From: a virus
Length of the DNA stretch: 64,000 bases
Direction: 5' to 3' (one strand)
IMG/VR virus record: IMGVR_UViG_3300042922_000265
Location: 1-64,000 of that record
The notes beneath the pieces were generated by a model that worked only from the letters and a program-made list of their open reading frames with translations, searched no databases and was not told the origin of the DNA. How positions within the stretch are numbered: position 1 is the stretch's first letter; each line of letters opens with the position of its first letter. A program made the translations under genes and the position numbers. This document shows, piece after piece, positions 22,371 to 31,985 of this stretch.

Positions 22371-22792
22371 CGCAACCTCATCCCCTTCCTATTGCAGCCC
22401 AGACAGCTGGGCACCAGGTTGGTCGGGTCGTTGTTGAGCTTGTCGCCGTCCAGATGATCGGCCTGGATGCCTCCGGTGCCACCCCATTCCAGCACCTTGC
22501 CGCAACCAGAGATCCCAGACCAGTGACACTCATGAGGGCCAGGACCGATCGCATCGTAGAGTACTCTGCGGTGCTCCAGCACCTCGCCGTTCTTCCAGGC
22601 CATAGGGTGCCCCCACTGCCCAGTAATGGACCGATACCCCTGAGCGGTGATGTAAGTGCCTGCCGCTGGGCGTCCTCCGGGGCGGACGCCGAGGTGTCCT
22701 TCATGCTGTTTTCGCTGGTACTCAGCCGTTTGCCAAGCTCGCTTGTTGCCCGCCGAAATGGCGGCACGCAGCTGATCAGTCATCTCCCGCAT
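22367..22792 (-). CDS. HNH endonuclease
   Basis: 141 residues. LEHRRVLYDAIGPGPHECHW, then ADHLDGDKLNNDPTNLVPSC and LGCN give the H...N...H core with the zinc-coordinating CxxC pairs. Metal-dependent DNA nuclease; this family in phages includes homing-type and free-standing HNH proteins. Overlaps the Cas4-like gene by 17 nt. Confidence 0.8.
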   Translation of the reverse strand: MREMTDQLRAAISAGNKRAWQTAEYQRKQHEGHLGVRPGGRPAAGTYITAQGYRSITGQWGHPMAWKNGEVLEHRRVLYDAIGPGPHECHWSGISGCGKVLEWGGTGGIQADHLDGDKLNNDPTNLVPSCLGCNRKGMRLR

Positions 22793-23555
22793 AGGGCCTC
22801 ACTTTGTCGGCAAGCCAGCACTGATAACGGGCGGGGCAGTCGTGCATCTTGCGGGTGTTCTTGGTACAGCAGTGCGGAGGCGGGGTGTTGTTCCTGACGC
22901 ACTCGCGCACGTAATCGAACTTGGCGAACACCTTGGCCAGCAGATCGTCATCGCGCTCCACGGTGAACTCACGGGTGCGGAATGGCCGACCGGCCTCCAG
23001 CACCAGCAGCACGCCCATGTCGTAACCCAAGCCGTAGAGGGCCATGTTGAGCTGCAGATTCCAGCTCTCCTTGATCTCGGACTGAAAGTCGAACGCGCGC
23101 GCGTTCTGGGTCTTCAGCTCCACCGGCATCTGACCGAGCGTGGGGTGATCCACCACCATGTCGGTCCGACCGCGCACGTGGTGCTCGGTGATGATGAACT
23201 CCTTCTCCACGTTCTCGGGACGAAGGATGTTGGCCATCTGAAGCTGGGTCTGGACCACCGAGTGCAGGGCGGTGCCCTGGGCGAAAGTCATCTCGGTGTT
23301 GAAGTCGTGCGGATCGAACAACAGGCGTGCGCGGTGCTCGGGGTGGAACTGATAGTACAGGCGGCGTTCGTCCATCAGGCCGTGCGTGGAGGGGTGGAAG
23401 TAGCCGTCGCCGAGGCCGTAGTAGGGACTGGAGTCCACCGTGATGGTGTACTTCTCCGGCCACTCGGGGTCCAGCATGGCGTTCTTCAGGTACGGAGCGA
23501 CGATCTCCTTGTCACCGAGGGACCGGAAAACGTCTCTAGCTGCACTCTTCGCCAT
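22776..23555 (-). CDS. Cas4-like RecB-family exonuclease
   Basis: 259 residues. GRTDMVVDH and MPVELKTQNA supply the D and ExK of a RecB-type nuclease, followed by the QxxxY-like helix (NLQLNMALYGLGY). The C-terminal cysteines (CVRNNTPPPHCCTKNT, then HDCPARYQCW) look like the iron-sulphur cluster ligands of Cas4 proteins. Probably resects DNA ends for the adjacent RecA. Confidence 0.75.
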   Translation of the reverse strand: MAKSAARDVFRSLGDKEIVAPYLKNAMLDPEWPEKYTITVDSSPYYGLGDGYFHPSTHGLMDERRLYYQFHPEHRARLLFDPHDFNTEMTFAQGTALHSVVQTQLQMANILRPENVEKEFIITEHHVRGRTDMVVDHPTLGQMPVELKTQNARAFDFQSEIKESWNLQLNMALYGLGYDMGVLLVLEAGRPFRTREFTVERDDDLLAKVFAKFDYVRECVRNNTPPPHCCTKNTRKMHDCPARYQCWLADKVRPYAGDD

Positions 23556-23916
23556 GCTTCTCCCACTTCTTGGCCTTCTCGACCAGGTCTACAAAGTCCT
23601 CGAACGTGATGACAGCCAGGTCCGCCGGAGACACCTGACCGCGCGGCCAGATGCGGATCGGCAGGGCGAACTTCTTGCCCGCGAACGCAGCCTGATTGGC
23701 CAGCTGCTTGAACTCCTTGTAGCCGATCGACCGGCTGGCCTTCTCGGTGTACTTGGCGTCCACCTGGTAAGCGTGCTCGGAATCGCTGGGGTCGACACCG
23801 TCGCCCTTCTGATACCACTGGCTGCCGGAGGCCGCCGTGGGGGTCAGGCCGAGGTCCTCGTTGACTCGCTTCTCCCAGACCTCCCACCCTGGCTGGCTAC
23901 TAGGCCGGGTGTTCAC
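23536..23916 (-). CDS. resolvase-like PD-(D/E)XK protein
   Basis: 126 residues. HAYQVDAKYTEKASRS (acidic-x-Lys) follows GDGVDPSDSE, compatible with a PD-(D/E)XK fold used for branched DNA. Overlaps RecA and Cas4-like genes, so recombination is the likely context. Assignment is from motif and neighbourhood only. Confidence 0.5.
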   Translation of the reverse strand: MNTRPSSQPGWEVWEKRVNEDLGLTPTAASGSQWYQKGDGVDPSDSEHAYQVDAKYTEKASRSIGYKEFKQLANQAAFAGKKFALPIRIWPRGQVSPADLAVITFEDFVDLVEKAKKWEKHGEECS

Positions 23917-25031
23917 TGGGCGCGATCCAGTTCGGCCATGGCCTCAGCGGCGTCGGAGTCGATCGGGGTCAGGGCGGCCAGCAGCTCCTCGTCACCCTTG
24001 AGGACGGCCAGGGTCTCGCTGACGATGGTCTCGCGCAGGGCCTGGTCGGCCTTCACGGCGGCCTGCACGCCGTTGATGCCCTGCAGCTTGCGCTGGCCCT
24101 TGGCGTCCTCGGGGAAGGCCGGGTGGGTGTACCAGCCGGAGCCCTGGATGACGCCGGTCGCCACACCGAGGCGCACAACCTCCTCGGTGGTGTCGATGCC
24201 GAATCCGAACTCCTCGGTCCACACGTGGTACATCTTCCACTGCGCGGTGCGGAACGGCGCGGCAAGCTGATTCTTCATGCAGGTGGCCTTGATCAGGGTG
24301 CCGATCTGCATCTCCTCGCCGTTGATCTTGCGGAAGATCTTGTCCTCTTTGCTGGTCGCGGCCTTGAGCCGGATGCGCAGGATGAACATGTACTTGGCCT
24401 TGCGCCCGCCGGGAGTCATGTACCGGCGGTAGCCGTCCATATCGTCGCGCTCCTGGTTGATGAACACGCCCAGGCAGCGGTACTTGGAGCAGTAGATGTT
24501 GGCCAGGTTGAGCAGCTTGCCGATGGCCTTGGCGTCGCCACCGACCTGGGCCTTCTCGGCTTCCTTCTCCATCACCGCCATGGATGCCGACCCGCCGATG
24601 GAGTCGTAGAGCACGTAGCAGACCTCCCCGGTGCTCACCAGGTCGACGAAGATGTTGGTGGCCTGTTCGATGTGCTTGGGCTGGACGTAGAGCACCCGGT
24701 CAGAATCCATCAGCTCGTCGCCGATGAGCTTGCGCACCCAGTCCAGAGTGAGCTTGTGCTCCATATCCAGGATGAGCGCCGAGCGATCGGCGTTGCTGGG
24801 GTCGTTGAGGAACTGCACCATGGCGAGCAAGGCCAAAGTGGTCTTGCCGCATCCCTCACCGCCACCGATCTCGATGGTGCGGTCCTGGGGCAGGCCGCCG
24901 ATGCCGATAGCGAAGTCCAGGGCGTAGGACCCGCTGTGGATGCCGGGGTACACCGGCACGTCGGCGGCGCGCATCATGGTGTTATCGCCGTACTTCTTGT
25001 TCACCATGTCGATCAATTTTTGTGAGTTCAC
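23913..25031 (-). CDS. recA: RecA recombinase
   Basis: 372 residues. Walker A GGGEGCGKTTLALLA near residue 57-71, Walker B region CYVLYDSIGGSAS, and the RecA-like FINQERDDMDGYRRYMTPGG loop are present. The sequence is divergent from host RecA but of normal length. It forms filaments on single-stranded DNA, driving strand exchange in phage recombination-dependent replication. Overlaps the resolvase-like gene by 4 nt and follows the polymerase by 8 nt. Confidence 0.9.
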   Translation of the reverse strand: MNSQKLIDMVNKKYGDNTMMRAADVPVYPGIHSGSYALDFAIGIGGLPQDRTIEIGGGEGCGKTTLALLAMVQFLNDPSNADRSALILDMEHKLTLDWVRKLIGDELMDSDRVLYVQPKHIEQATNIFVDLVSTGEVCYVLYDSIGGSASMAVMEKEAEKAQVGGDAKAIGKLLNLANIYCSKYRCLGVFINQERDDMDGYRRYMTPGGRKAKYMFILRIRLKAATSKEDKIFRKINGEEMQIGTLIKATCMKNQLAAPFRTAQWKMYHVWTEEFGFGIDTTEEVVRLGVATGVIQGSGWYTHPAFPEDAKGQRKLQGINGVQAAVKADQALRETIVSETLAVLKGDEELLAALTPIDSDAAEAMAELDRAQ

Positions 25032-25039
25032 TACAGCTC

Positions 25040-28000
25040 CTAATCCAGCCAGTCGAGTCTTGCTACGTCCACTAGGTTAGCCCCGTCGCCCTCAAGTTTC
25101 TGCAGTTCACACACCACGGGGGCGTCTACTTTGATCATCGTGCCGAGTTTGCTCCAACTATCGGCGAAGGACAGGAACTCAAAGCTCTCCCCGTTCCAGT
25201 CGACGGTGATGAAGGCCATCATCTTGCCGTTGCGCTGGCGGTGCTGGTGGATGCGCACCACCTTGCCACCGACGCAGAATCGCTCGCCCTTGCGGTAGTC
25301 CTCCATGTCCATCGGATGCGAGATGCACTCGCCCTCGATCATGGACACGTACTCACCCATCGGGTCGCGGGTGATGAAGGTGCCGACCAGGGTCTGCTCC
25401 AGGTCCAGGATGACCTCCGGGTCATCGAACTTGAACCGAGGGAAGGCGTCGGGGTTCTTGCGCCACTTCTCCCAGACGATCTCGTTGGTGTCTTCCACCG
25501 AGAGCGCGTTGCGCTTCTTCTCGGCGATCTCCATCCGGCAGCGATGGTAGTAGACCCGTTCCAGCAAGTCCTCGCGCGACTCGCCGGTCCAGTCGAACGC
25601 GCCGATCTTGACCAGGTTGTCGACGACGCCCTTTTTGCTGCCGCCGCCCTTCTTGGTCCGGTCCAGGTAGTCCTGCAGGCTCTCGTACGGACGGTTGGCC
25701 ACGATGTCGGGCACCACCGACGGTCCGACCCCGCCGATGTCGATCAGACCGTACCGAATGACGTTGTCGTCGGTCAGAGTGAAGCGCTCACCGGAGGTGT
25801 TGACATCCGGTGGCAGCACGGGCTGCTTGCGGCGGCGCAGCTCGCGCAGGAACACCAGAGCCTTCTTCTCGCCGTCCTTGACGTCGTCGCCGTAGACAGC
25901 CAGGCAGGCGGTCTCGAACTCCAGGAAGTAGTAGTGCTTGGTCCAGATCTCCCACACGGCCTGCATCGCGTAGCCCATGCCGTGGGCCTTGTTGAAGGCG
26001 TAGCTGGCCGAGGCCAGCATGGAAAGCCAGATCTGCTCGGCGAGCTTGCGGGTGCCGCCCTGGCGGGTGAACTCCGGGTTGGCCATGCAGCCGTCCAGGA
26101 ATTGGCCCTCGAAGCTCTGCATCAGCTCCAGCTTCTTCTTGCCGATCGCCTTGCGCAGCGTCTCGCCCTCGCCGGGAGTGAAGCCCGCCAGCAGCCGCGT
26201 GGCGGCCACCAGGTCCTCCTGGTAGACCAGGATGCCCATGGTGTGACCGGTGACCTGCTCCAGCAGCGGGTGGTCGTAGGTGACCTCCTCCTCGCCGTGG
26301 CGTCGCCGCATGTAGCGGTCCAGCAGGCCGGGCACCCGCAGCACACCAGGTCGGTTGATGGACACGAGGTCGGACAGGTCCTTGAGGCTGCGCGGCTTGA
26401 AGCGCATGGCCTGCTTGGTGCCCGAGGGGGTGTTGATCTGGAAGATACCGGCGGTGTGGCCGAGGTCGATCTGCTCCCAGATGGCGGGGTCGCTGTAGTG
26501 CTCGTCGTCCATGACGATGACCTCGCGGGCGTCCTCGGGGATGCCGATGCCGAACCCGTCGTAGTCGATCCACACACCGTGACGCTCGTAGATCATCACC
26601 CGCGCCTGGGCCAGGACGTCCAGCCCCTTGTTGGACAGGAAGTCCTTCTTGATGCCGCCCAGCCAGGCGACCTCCTCCATGTCGAACTGGGTGGCGATCG
26701 GGCTCTCTTCCTTGCCACCCTTGCGCCGGGTCGGCAGCAAGCCCAGGAAGGGGCTGGGCAGCGCGACGATACCGGCGGCGTGAACTCCAGCCTGACGGGT
26801 CAGGTCGGTCATGTCCTCCAGGTAGTCGAACAGCCCGGTGTCGGCGTACAGCTCCATGTAGGGCTGCAGCTCGCCGCCGATCAGCTCCAGGGTCTCGCGC
26901 CATGTCGGCGGAACGTAATCGGGGTTGACCTCGTAGTCGTTGTCGTCGGAGAAGTCGACCTTCTTGACGATCTTGGACATGGCCAGGCTGTCTTTGAAGT
27001 CGATGCCCAGAGCCTTGCAGAGATCCTGGATCGCCCGCGCGGGACCGCTCTTGGCCTTGGTTCCGATGGCCACCACGTGGTCCTCGCCGTAGCGCTTGCC
27101 CATGTAGCCGATCAGACCCTTGCGGTGGCTCTTCTGGAAGTCGACATCGATGTCCGGGAAGTCCGGGCGGTCCGGGTTGATGAACCGCTCGAACGACAGG
27201 TCGTACTTGATCGGGTCCAGGCTGGTGATGCCCAACAGGTAGTTGACCAGGGAACCACCACCGGAACCACGGCCCGGTCCGCAGATACACGGGGTCGGCG
27301 CGGCACCAGGGTTGATCCACTTCTGGTACTCACCGGTCCGGGCGGCCAACATGTAGTCGTTGACGATGTTGAAGTACCCGGCGAAGTTCTTGTCGACGAT
27401 CAGCTTCTGCTCGCGCTCCAGGCGCGCCCGGTAGACCTCTTCGTCGAGCCCCTTGGCGGTGATGAACCGCTTGAACCCTTCTTCGCAGGCGCGCCGGAAC
27501 GCAGCGGCGTCCTCAGCGTCGGTCTCATACAGCCGGGGCATACTGATGGTCGGCTTGATCTCGACATTGCATTGATCGGCGATCATCTTGGTGTTGCGGA
27601 TCGCCTCGGTAACCACCGAGGTGGGGATGCCGTGGAAGCCCATGTGCTCGAACAGCTCGTTGACGCTCATCATCCAGTCGGCGGCGTGGACGTCACCCTC
27701 GACCTGATCACCCTTGTTGCCGGTGTTGATCTTCCACACCAGGCGGTGCTGCTTCCACTGCTCCTCCCAGGCGTAATGGGAGTCGTTGACCACGACCAGT
27801 GGCACGCCGAACTCGTTCGCGAACTGGACCTTGGCCTGGTTCATCTTGGTGATCTTGGCGTTGATGCCCTTCTGCTTCTCGTCGAGCGGGACCCCGTCCT
27901 CGAAGAAACGGAAAGTGTGCAGCTCGGAGTAGAACCGCTCGCCGAAGATGTCCAGCAGGGTGAACCACTCCATGCGGGCGGCGTCGTAGTCATCGCGTTC

Positions 28001-28468
28001 GATGGCATCGGCGAACCGGGTCAGGCCACAGCCATCGCTGGCCCACAAGCCACTGGAGTACTGCTTCATCATGACCGGGTTGAGCTGCGGCTTGCCATAG
28101 AAGTTGGCCGGTTCGTAGGCCAGGCTGGACAGGGTCCAGAGGTTCTTCAGGCCCTCGTTGTTGGCGGCCAGCAGGCAGATGTGGCTGGCGTCCAAACCCT
28201 TGGAGCCGTTCTTGCGGCTCTCGCCCACGTCATAGACCCAACGGGCCTCCTCGCCGGGGATGAACTTGATACCGGCGTCCTGGCACGCCTTCCACATGCC
28301 GATGTGGCCGTTGACCTCATCGTGGTCGGTCAAGGCGACGGCCTCGTTGCCCAACTCGGTGGCGCGGCCAACGATCTCGGAGTGTCGGGACCGACCGTCC
28401 AGGAATGAGGTGTCCGCGTGGTTGTGCAGGGCCACGAAGTCAGAATCGCGAATAGGTGGGTTGCTCAA
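25040..28468 (-). CDS. dnaE: DNA polymerase III alpha subunit (DnaE family)
   Basis: 1142 residues. An N-terminal PHP domain starts FVALHNHADTSFLDG and continues ALTDHDEVNGH. The catalytic palm contains GSGGGSLVNYLLGI and the two aspartates in PDFPDIDVDF near residue 440. Fingers (YQEDLVAATRLLAGFTPGE) and a C-terminal OB-fold region follow. This is a family C replicative polymerase, matching the lengths of actinobacterial DnaE. AAGGAG sits 6 nt before the ATG. Probably the phage replicase. Confidence 0.92.
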   Translation of the reverse strand: MSNPPIRDSDFVALHNHADTSFLDGRSRHSEIVGRATELGNEAVALTDHDEVNGHIGMWKACQDAGIKFIPGEEARWVYDVGESRKNGSKGLDASHICLLAANNEGLKNLWTLSSLAYEPANFYGKPQLNPVMMKQYSSGLWASDGCGLTRFADAIERDDYDAARMEWFTLLDIFGERFYSELHTFRFFEDGVPLDEKQKGINAKITKMNQAKVQFANEFGVPLVVVNDSHYAWEEQWKQHRLVWKINTGNKGDQVEGDVHAADWMMSVNELFEHMGFHGIPTSVVTEAIRNTKMIADQCNVEIKPTISMPRLYETDAEDAAAFRRACEEGFKRFITAKGLDEEVYRARLEREQKLIVDKNFAGYFNIVNDYMLAARTGEYQKWINPGAAPTPCICGPGRGSGGGSLVNYLLGITSLDPIKYDLSFERFINPDRPDFPDIDVDFQKSHRKGLIGYMGKRYGEDHVVAIGTKAKSGPARAIQDLCKALGIDFKDSLAMSKIVKKVDFSDDNDYEVNPDYVPPTWRETLELIGGELQPYMELYADTGLFDYLEDMTDLTRQAGVHAAGIVALPSPFLGLLPTRRKGGKEESPIATQFDMEEVAWLGGIKKDFLSNKGLDVLAQARVMIYERHGVWIDYDGFGIGIPEDAREVIVMDDEHYSDPAIWEQIDLGHTAGIFQINTPSGTKQAMRFKPRSLKDLSDLVSINRPGVLRVPGLLDRYMRRRHGEEEVTYDHPLLEQVTGHTMGILVYQEDLVAATRLLAGFTPGEGETLRKAIGKKKLELMQSFEGQFLDGCMANPEFTRQGGTRKLAEQIWLSMLASASYAFNKAHGMGYAMQAVWEIWTKHYYFLEFETACLAVYGDDVKDGEKKALVFLRELRRRKQPVLPPDVNTSGERFTLTDDNVIRYGLIDIGGVGPSVVPDIVANRPYESLQDYLDRTKKGGGSKKGVVDNLVKIGAFDWTGESREDLLERVYYHRCRMEIAEKKRNALSVEDTNEIVWEKWRKNPDAFPRFKFDDPEVILDLEQTLVGTFITRDPMGEYVSMIEGECISHPMDMEDYRKGERFCVGGKVVRIHQHRQRNGKMMAFITVDWNGESFEFLSFADSWSKLGTMIKVDAPVVCELQKLEGDGANLVDVARLDWLD

Positions 28469-28497
28469 GGTGAACTCCTTACTGAGAGGCTCCAGAA

Positions 28498-28524
28498 CCG
28501 GGGCAGGTATCCCTCCTGCCCCGG
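28498..28524 (-). terminator. hairpin before the polymerase gene
   Basis: CCGGGGCAGG and its complement form a 10-bp stem with a 7-nt loop, 30 nt upstream of the polymerase start. Only a weak U tract follows, so it could attenuate read-through from the SSB-like gene. Confidence 0.55.
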
Positions 28525-28611
28525 CCTGGCCCGTAACCGATCACTCGGCCTCCCCCGTATGGGATACCAGGTCTACGGGTTTAAACGCCCGTGCTGGCGG
28601 GGGTTAGGGTC

Positions 28612-29532
28612 TCAGCGGTGGCGTGCCAGCCGCGACTGCAGCGACCCACCGCTCTTGGGTGCCGACGTGGCCTGAGCCTCGTCGGAATCGTCGCCCTTGA
28701 GGTCCTTCTTCTCGTTGATGCCGCCGCCGAGGAAGTACTTGACGCGCTCCTCGGAGCACTGGTCCTCAGCCCACTCCTCCAGGGTCTGCGGGCAGTAGGC
28801 GAAGCGGTCCTCGGACTCTTCGGTCAGCGGCTCACCGTCGGCGTTCTGGCCGGTGCCGTACCCGTAGTACTTGTGCAGCGCCTTGTAGGACGGGCTGATC
28901 TCGCCCTCGGGGACGTACTCCCAGTCCGGGTCGACCTGCTTCTCCATGAAGCTGTAGCTGGTGTCGGTCTTCGCGCCGGTCCGCTTGATCTTGAAGATGC
29001 GGTCGCAGAGCGTGCCGTTCTCGTCGTAGTGGCTCACCAGCGGTGCCCAGAAGTTCTTGTAGGCCATCTTGACCGTGATGAACTTGCGGGCCTCGAACTT
29101 CCCGGCCTTGGTCTCGACAGTGTCCCACTCGTCCTCGTAGCTGATGGACGGGCGACCGTTCTTGCCCTCGGTGACGACTTCCTTCTGGACCACGGCAATG
29201 GCCACGGTGCGCGTCTTGGGGGTCAGGTCCAGCAGCTCGGAACCGCCGAACTCCTTCTGGACGCCGCCGTAGGTGCGGACGTAATCCTCGGCGCTGGGGT
29301 CCTCCAGCAGGTCGGGACGGACCACGAAGGTGGAGCCCTTGCCGGAGCCGTCGCTGGGGAAGACGAACTCGTAGAAGTCGACGGTCAGAACGTCGTCGAT
29401 GTCGGTCAGGAATCGGAGGGCGATCGTCTCGCCGTCCTTGAGGGCGAAATAGCCCAGACGACCGGAGAAGCCGCCTCCGCTCTTGGAGTCGGCGATTGCG
29501 TCGTTGATGGCCTGTAGCCCTGTGCGTGCCAT
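28612..29532 (-). CDS. SSB-like replication protein
   Basis: 306 residues. N-terminal FALKDGETIALRFLTDIDDV, YEFVFPSDGSGKGS, and a positively charged core, with an acidic region (EESEDRFAYC) followed by SGGSLQSRLARHR. The pattern (basic beta barrel, then flexible acidic segment) and its place directly upstream of the polymerase are typical of phage single-stranded DNA-binding proteins. No exact family match by eye. Confidence 0.5.
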   Translation of the reverse strand: MARTGLQAINDAIADSKSGGGFSGRLGYFALKDGETIALRFLTDIDDVLTVDFYEFVFPSDGSGKGSTFVVRPDLLEDPSAEDYVRTYGGVQKEFGGSELLDLTPKTRTVAIAVVQKEVVTEGKNGRPSISYEDEWDTVETKAGKFEARKFITVKMAYKNFWAPLVSHYDENGTLCDRIFKIKRTGAKTDTSYSFMEKQVDPDWEYVPEGEISPSYKALHKYYGYGTGQNADGEPLTEESEDRFAYCPQTLEEWAEDQCSEERVKYFLGGGINEKKDLKGDDSDEAQATSAPKSGGSLQSRLARHR

Positions 29533-29619
29533 TGCAGTGTTCTCTCTTCTAGTTAACTGGTTGGCCGAAGCCTGATGTGGTGTTTGTATATCTGTGTTTA
29601 CTGCGGTGCTGAGCCTACA

Positions 29620-30393
29620 TCACCTCCGGGACACATGGGTAGGAAGCTGTGGAGAAACCTCAGAAAGGTTCGATAGTCCTTGGTTACCAATAACTCTCGC
29701 GACTAGAGCATTTGCAGCATGCGCCGATGGCTCCCATCTGCGGGGGATCATCAGGATCTCCTGCGGCTCGTTCCATGACGGGCGCTCACCGTCCCACAGC
29801 AAAAGACGCAGACGCCCCTTGAAGGACGATTTGTTGGCGTGCTGCATCAGGTAGTGATACCACTGCTGGGCGCACAGAGGATCGGTAGTTCGGTGTCCCA
29901 AGCTGAAGTAGTCAAACCTGCCCGCCTTGCCGTAGGGGTTAGCTCGCTGGGGCTTGAGAGCCTCACGCACCTTCTCCTGGCTCATCACCTTCATGGTGCC
30001 CAAGGTGGCCTTCAGCTCCTCGGCATACACCTTGTCCATGAGCCGCTGGCCCTCGGGCGTGCGGTCGTACTTCAGTCGTTCCTGGTCGTCGAGAAGCACT
30101 TCGGCAATGTTCTTGATCCGGGTGAGCCTCTCAGGATCGGGGGAACTTCCGGTATCGGGATGCAGCTCCACGTAGAGCCGACGCAACGCAGACTTGATCT
30201 CACTACGTGAAGCGGAGGGAGCCACCCCCAACTCTGCGTAATAGCCCACGGGATCTCGTTCGTTTCTTGGGGCCAGGACCAGCTCTGTGCAGAGGGACGG
30301 AAAACCCACTCCTGGGCTGATGTCCCTGGAGTCGAAGAGGTCATACGGGCGATTTGTCACTGGGGACGGCGGTCCCGGCTTCTTGGCGCTCAC
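29620..30393 (-). CDS. J-domain protein
   Basis: 257 residues. Residues 48-110 form a J domain: DPVGYYAELGVAPSASRSE, the HPD motif in YVELHPDTGSSPD, and LLDDQERLKYD. J domains stimulate Hsp70 ATPase, so the phage may recruit host DnaK for replisome or virion assembly. The N- and C-terminal parts are unrelated to DnaJ. Adjacent genes are primase and SSB-like, which hints at a replication role as in lambda P/DnaJ. Confidence 0.75.
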   Translation of the reverse strand: MSAKKPGPPSPVTNRPYDLFDSRDISPGVGFPSLCTELVLAPRNERDPVGYYAELGVAPSASRSEIKSALRRLYVELHPDTGSSPDPERLTRIKNIAEVLLDDQERLKYDRTPEGQRLMDKVYAEELKATLGTMKVMSQEKVREALKPQRANPYGKAGRFDYFSLGHRTTDPLCAQQWYHYLMQHANKSSFKGRLRLLLWDGERPSWNEPQEILMIPRRWEPSAHAANALVARVIGNQGLSNLSEVSPQLPTHVSRR

Positions 30394-30580
30394 GCTTCTC
30401 CTCTACTCGGTCCAGGGCCGCCTGGCGCAGGTCGGCACTGGCCGACTTGAACTCCATCTCCTGGGCATTGAGTGCGTCGGCCAAGGTGTTGGCTGGCGTC
30501 ATCACCTGCTTGCCGCCGGGGTAGTGCGTCACACGCTCGCCCGACGGGAGCGTCCTTTGGCTCGGTCGTTTCTCGCCCAT
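30341..30580 (-). CDS. small hypothetical protein
   Basis: 79 residues starting MGEKRPSQRTLPSGERV. Charged and helical (NAQEMEFKSASADLRQ). Overlaps the primase by 52 nt and the J-domain gene by 53 nt in other frames. Supported by codon pattern and position only. Confidence 0.45.
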   Translation of the reverse strand: MGEKRPSQRTLPSGERVTHYPGGKQVMTPANTLADALNAQEMEFKSASADLRQAALDRVEEKRERQEAGTAVPSDKSPV

Positions 30581-31707
30581 TTCGCTCGCTCCTCGTCATA
30601 TTGGGCCAGCTTCTCGTTGGCCGGGACCGCCGAAGCGATCTTGTCCATCATCTCATCCAGGGTGTCACAATCACCCATGTCCTGGCCCTCATCGGGCTCC
30701 ACGACGGTCACCTTGGCCTTGCGGTGCAGCTTCTCCACCAGGCGGCGCTCCGCAGAGCGACCGGCGTTGTCCGGGTCCATCCACACGACGATGCGGGGGT
30801 CGATGTCGTTCAGTAGATGCGCAACCTGGCCGTCGGTGATCTTGGCACCGAAAGTCGCCGTGACTCCTCGTAGACCGACTGCCTCAGCCTTGATCGCACT
30901 GAAGGGGGATTCGACAACAATGACAGCCCCTCCGGTGAGGGTGAGGGTGTCCATTCGCCGAGCCATTCGCGCCTCATCGAGTCGATAGAGTGTCTCGGCC
31001 TTGGGGAAGCCTGGACTACTCCGGTACTTCGGCATTGCGGGCACGGTTCCAGGCCATTCACCAGGTCGGTTCGGAACAGCCCGCTTCTGCCATCCCACCA
31101 GATTCCCTCCCCAGAAGTGCGGGATGGTGATCCGGTTGGTGAGCTGGTCGTAGCCGATATGGAGCCGGGACGCTGTGTCCACGTCGATGCCTCGTCCAAC
31201 AACATATGGGTGGACGAAGGCCCACGGTTCGAGGCTGCGCGTGGGGAGGGTTCGGATGGGGGCTGCCAGGGCTTGCGGCTCTGTCGCGGCAGCCAGAATC
31301 CGGTCCAGCTCAGCCATGAAGTCGTCAGTTGTCGCTGTCGCATCGTCCAGGAATCCTGATACCAGTCCCATGACGGCATGAGGGTCCTTCTTCCCCTCCA
31401 TCTTCATGATCAGATGGAGCATGTCGTACCCGCTCTTGTTCGTCTCCGGGTCTACGTAGCTATAGCAGGTATAGAGTTTTTTGTCCAGGTTGCAGGCCGC
31501 CGACGGGTTGGCGTCGCCGTTCTGGTGGTGTGGGTCCACCCGATCGATCAGGCAGCTGTGAATGACTTCCTCGGTGCCGTCCTCGTTGTGCTCTACACGC
31601 TGGTTGTCGGCCCCGTAGTAGTCCAGGACGGCCTGGGGATCGATCCGGCGGTGGATGTCCTCGAACTGGATCTCGGCGGCCTTCATGGCGCTCAGACCGC
31701 GCTTCAC
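30529..31707 (-). CDS. DnaG-type primase with Toprim domain
   Basis: 392 residues from a GTG overlapping the upstream stop (GTGA). The Toprim domain shows the catalytic glutamate in VIVVESPFSAIKAEAVG near residue 265 and the aspartates in IVVWMDPDNAGRS. The N-terminal third has His/Cys residues but a classical CHC2 zinc motif is not clear. Makes RNA primers with the DnaB helicase. It shares the block with helicase, loader and J-domain protein. Confidence 0.8.
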   Translation of the reverse strand: MKRGLSAMKAAEIQFEDIHRRIDPQAVLDYYGADNQRVEHNEDGTEEVIHSCLIDRVDPHHQNGDANPSAACNLDKKLYTCYSYVDPETNKSGYDMLHLIMKMEGKKDPHAVMGLVSGFLDDATATTDDFMAELDRILAAATEPQALAAPIRTLPTRSLEPWAFVHPYVVGRGIDVDTASRLHIGYDQLTNRITIPHFWGGNLVGWQKRAVPNRPGEWPGTVPAMPKYRSSPGFPKAETLYRLDEARMARRMDTLTLTGGAVIVVESPFSAIKAEAVGLRGVTATFGAKITDGQVAHLLNDIDPRIVVWMDPDNAGRSAERRLVEKLHRKAKVTVVEPDEGQDMGDCDTLDEMMDKIASAVPANEKLAQYDEERAKWARNDRAKGRSRRASV

Positions 31708-31985
31708 GGCTTGTACCGATCAATCATGCCTTCTAGCCAGCTGACACCAACCGGATTGGCCGAGTGCACGCGGACCACGGCGGGCCAACGGTCATTGCCG
31801 TCAGCGTGCTGCTCACACAGCCACAGCACGATGGGCCGCGTGGTGTCGTCGCCACCCAGGTCGTGGTCCAAGCTCATCTCGGTCACGCCGGGGTAGTGCA
31901 GGAAGGCCAGCGCGCGCTTGGACGTCTTGGCCCACCACCAGGTGTCATCCGGCGGGAGCCGGAGGTCATCCACCCAGAGCTTCAC
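31704..31985 (-). CDS. cREC-type receiver-fold protein
   Basis: 93 residues from a GTG overlapping the upstream stop. VKLWVDDLRLPPDDTW, EMSLDHDLGGDDTT and VVRVHSANPVG match the cyclic-phosphate-processing receiver (cREC) family, which has Asp pairs in a receiver-like fold and is linked in the literature to RNA-end or cyclic phosphate chemistry. Its neighbour is the GGQ protein. Activity is an inference. Confidence 0.65.
   Translation of the reverse strand: MKLWVDDLRLPPDDTWWWAKTSKRALAFLHYPGVTEMSLDHDLGGDDTTRPIVLWLCEQHADGNDRWPAVVRVHSANPVGVSWLEGMIDRYKP

Noticed and set aside
25241-28408. 1055-codon open frame on the plus strand
   Set aside because: It is the exact antisense of the DnaE polymerase; high GC opens reverse frames and the encoded sequence is low complexity without domains.
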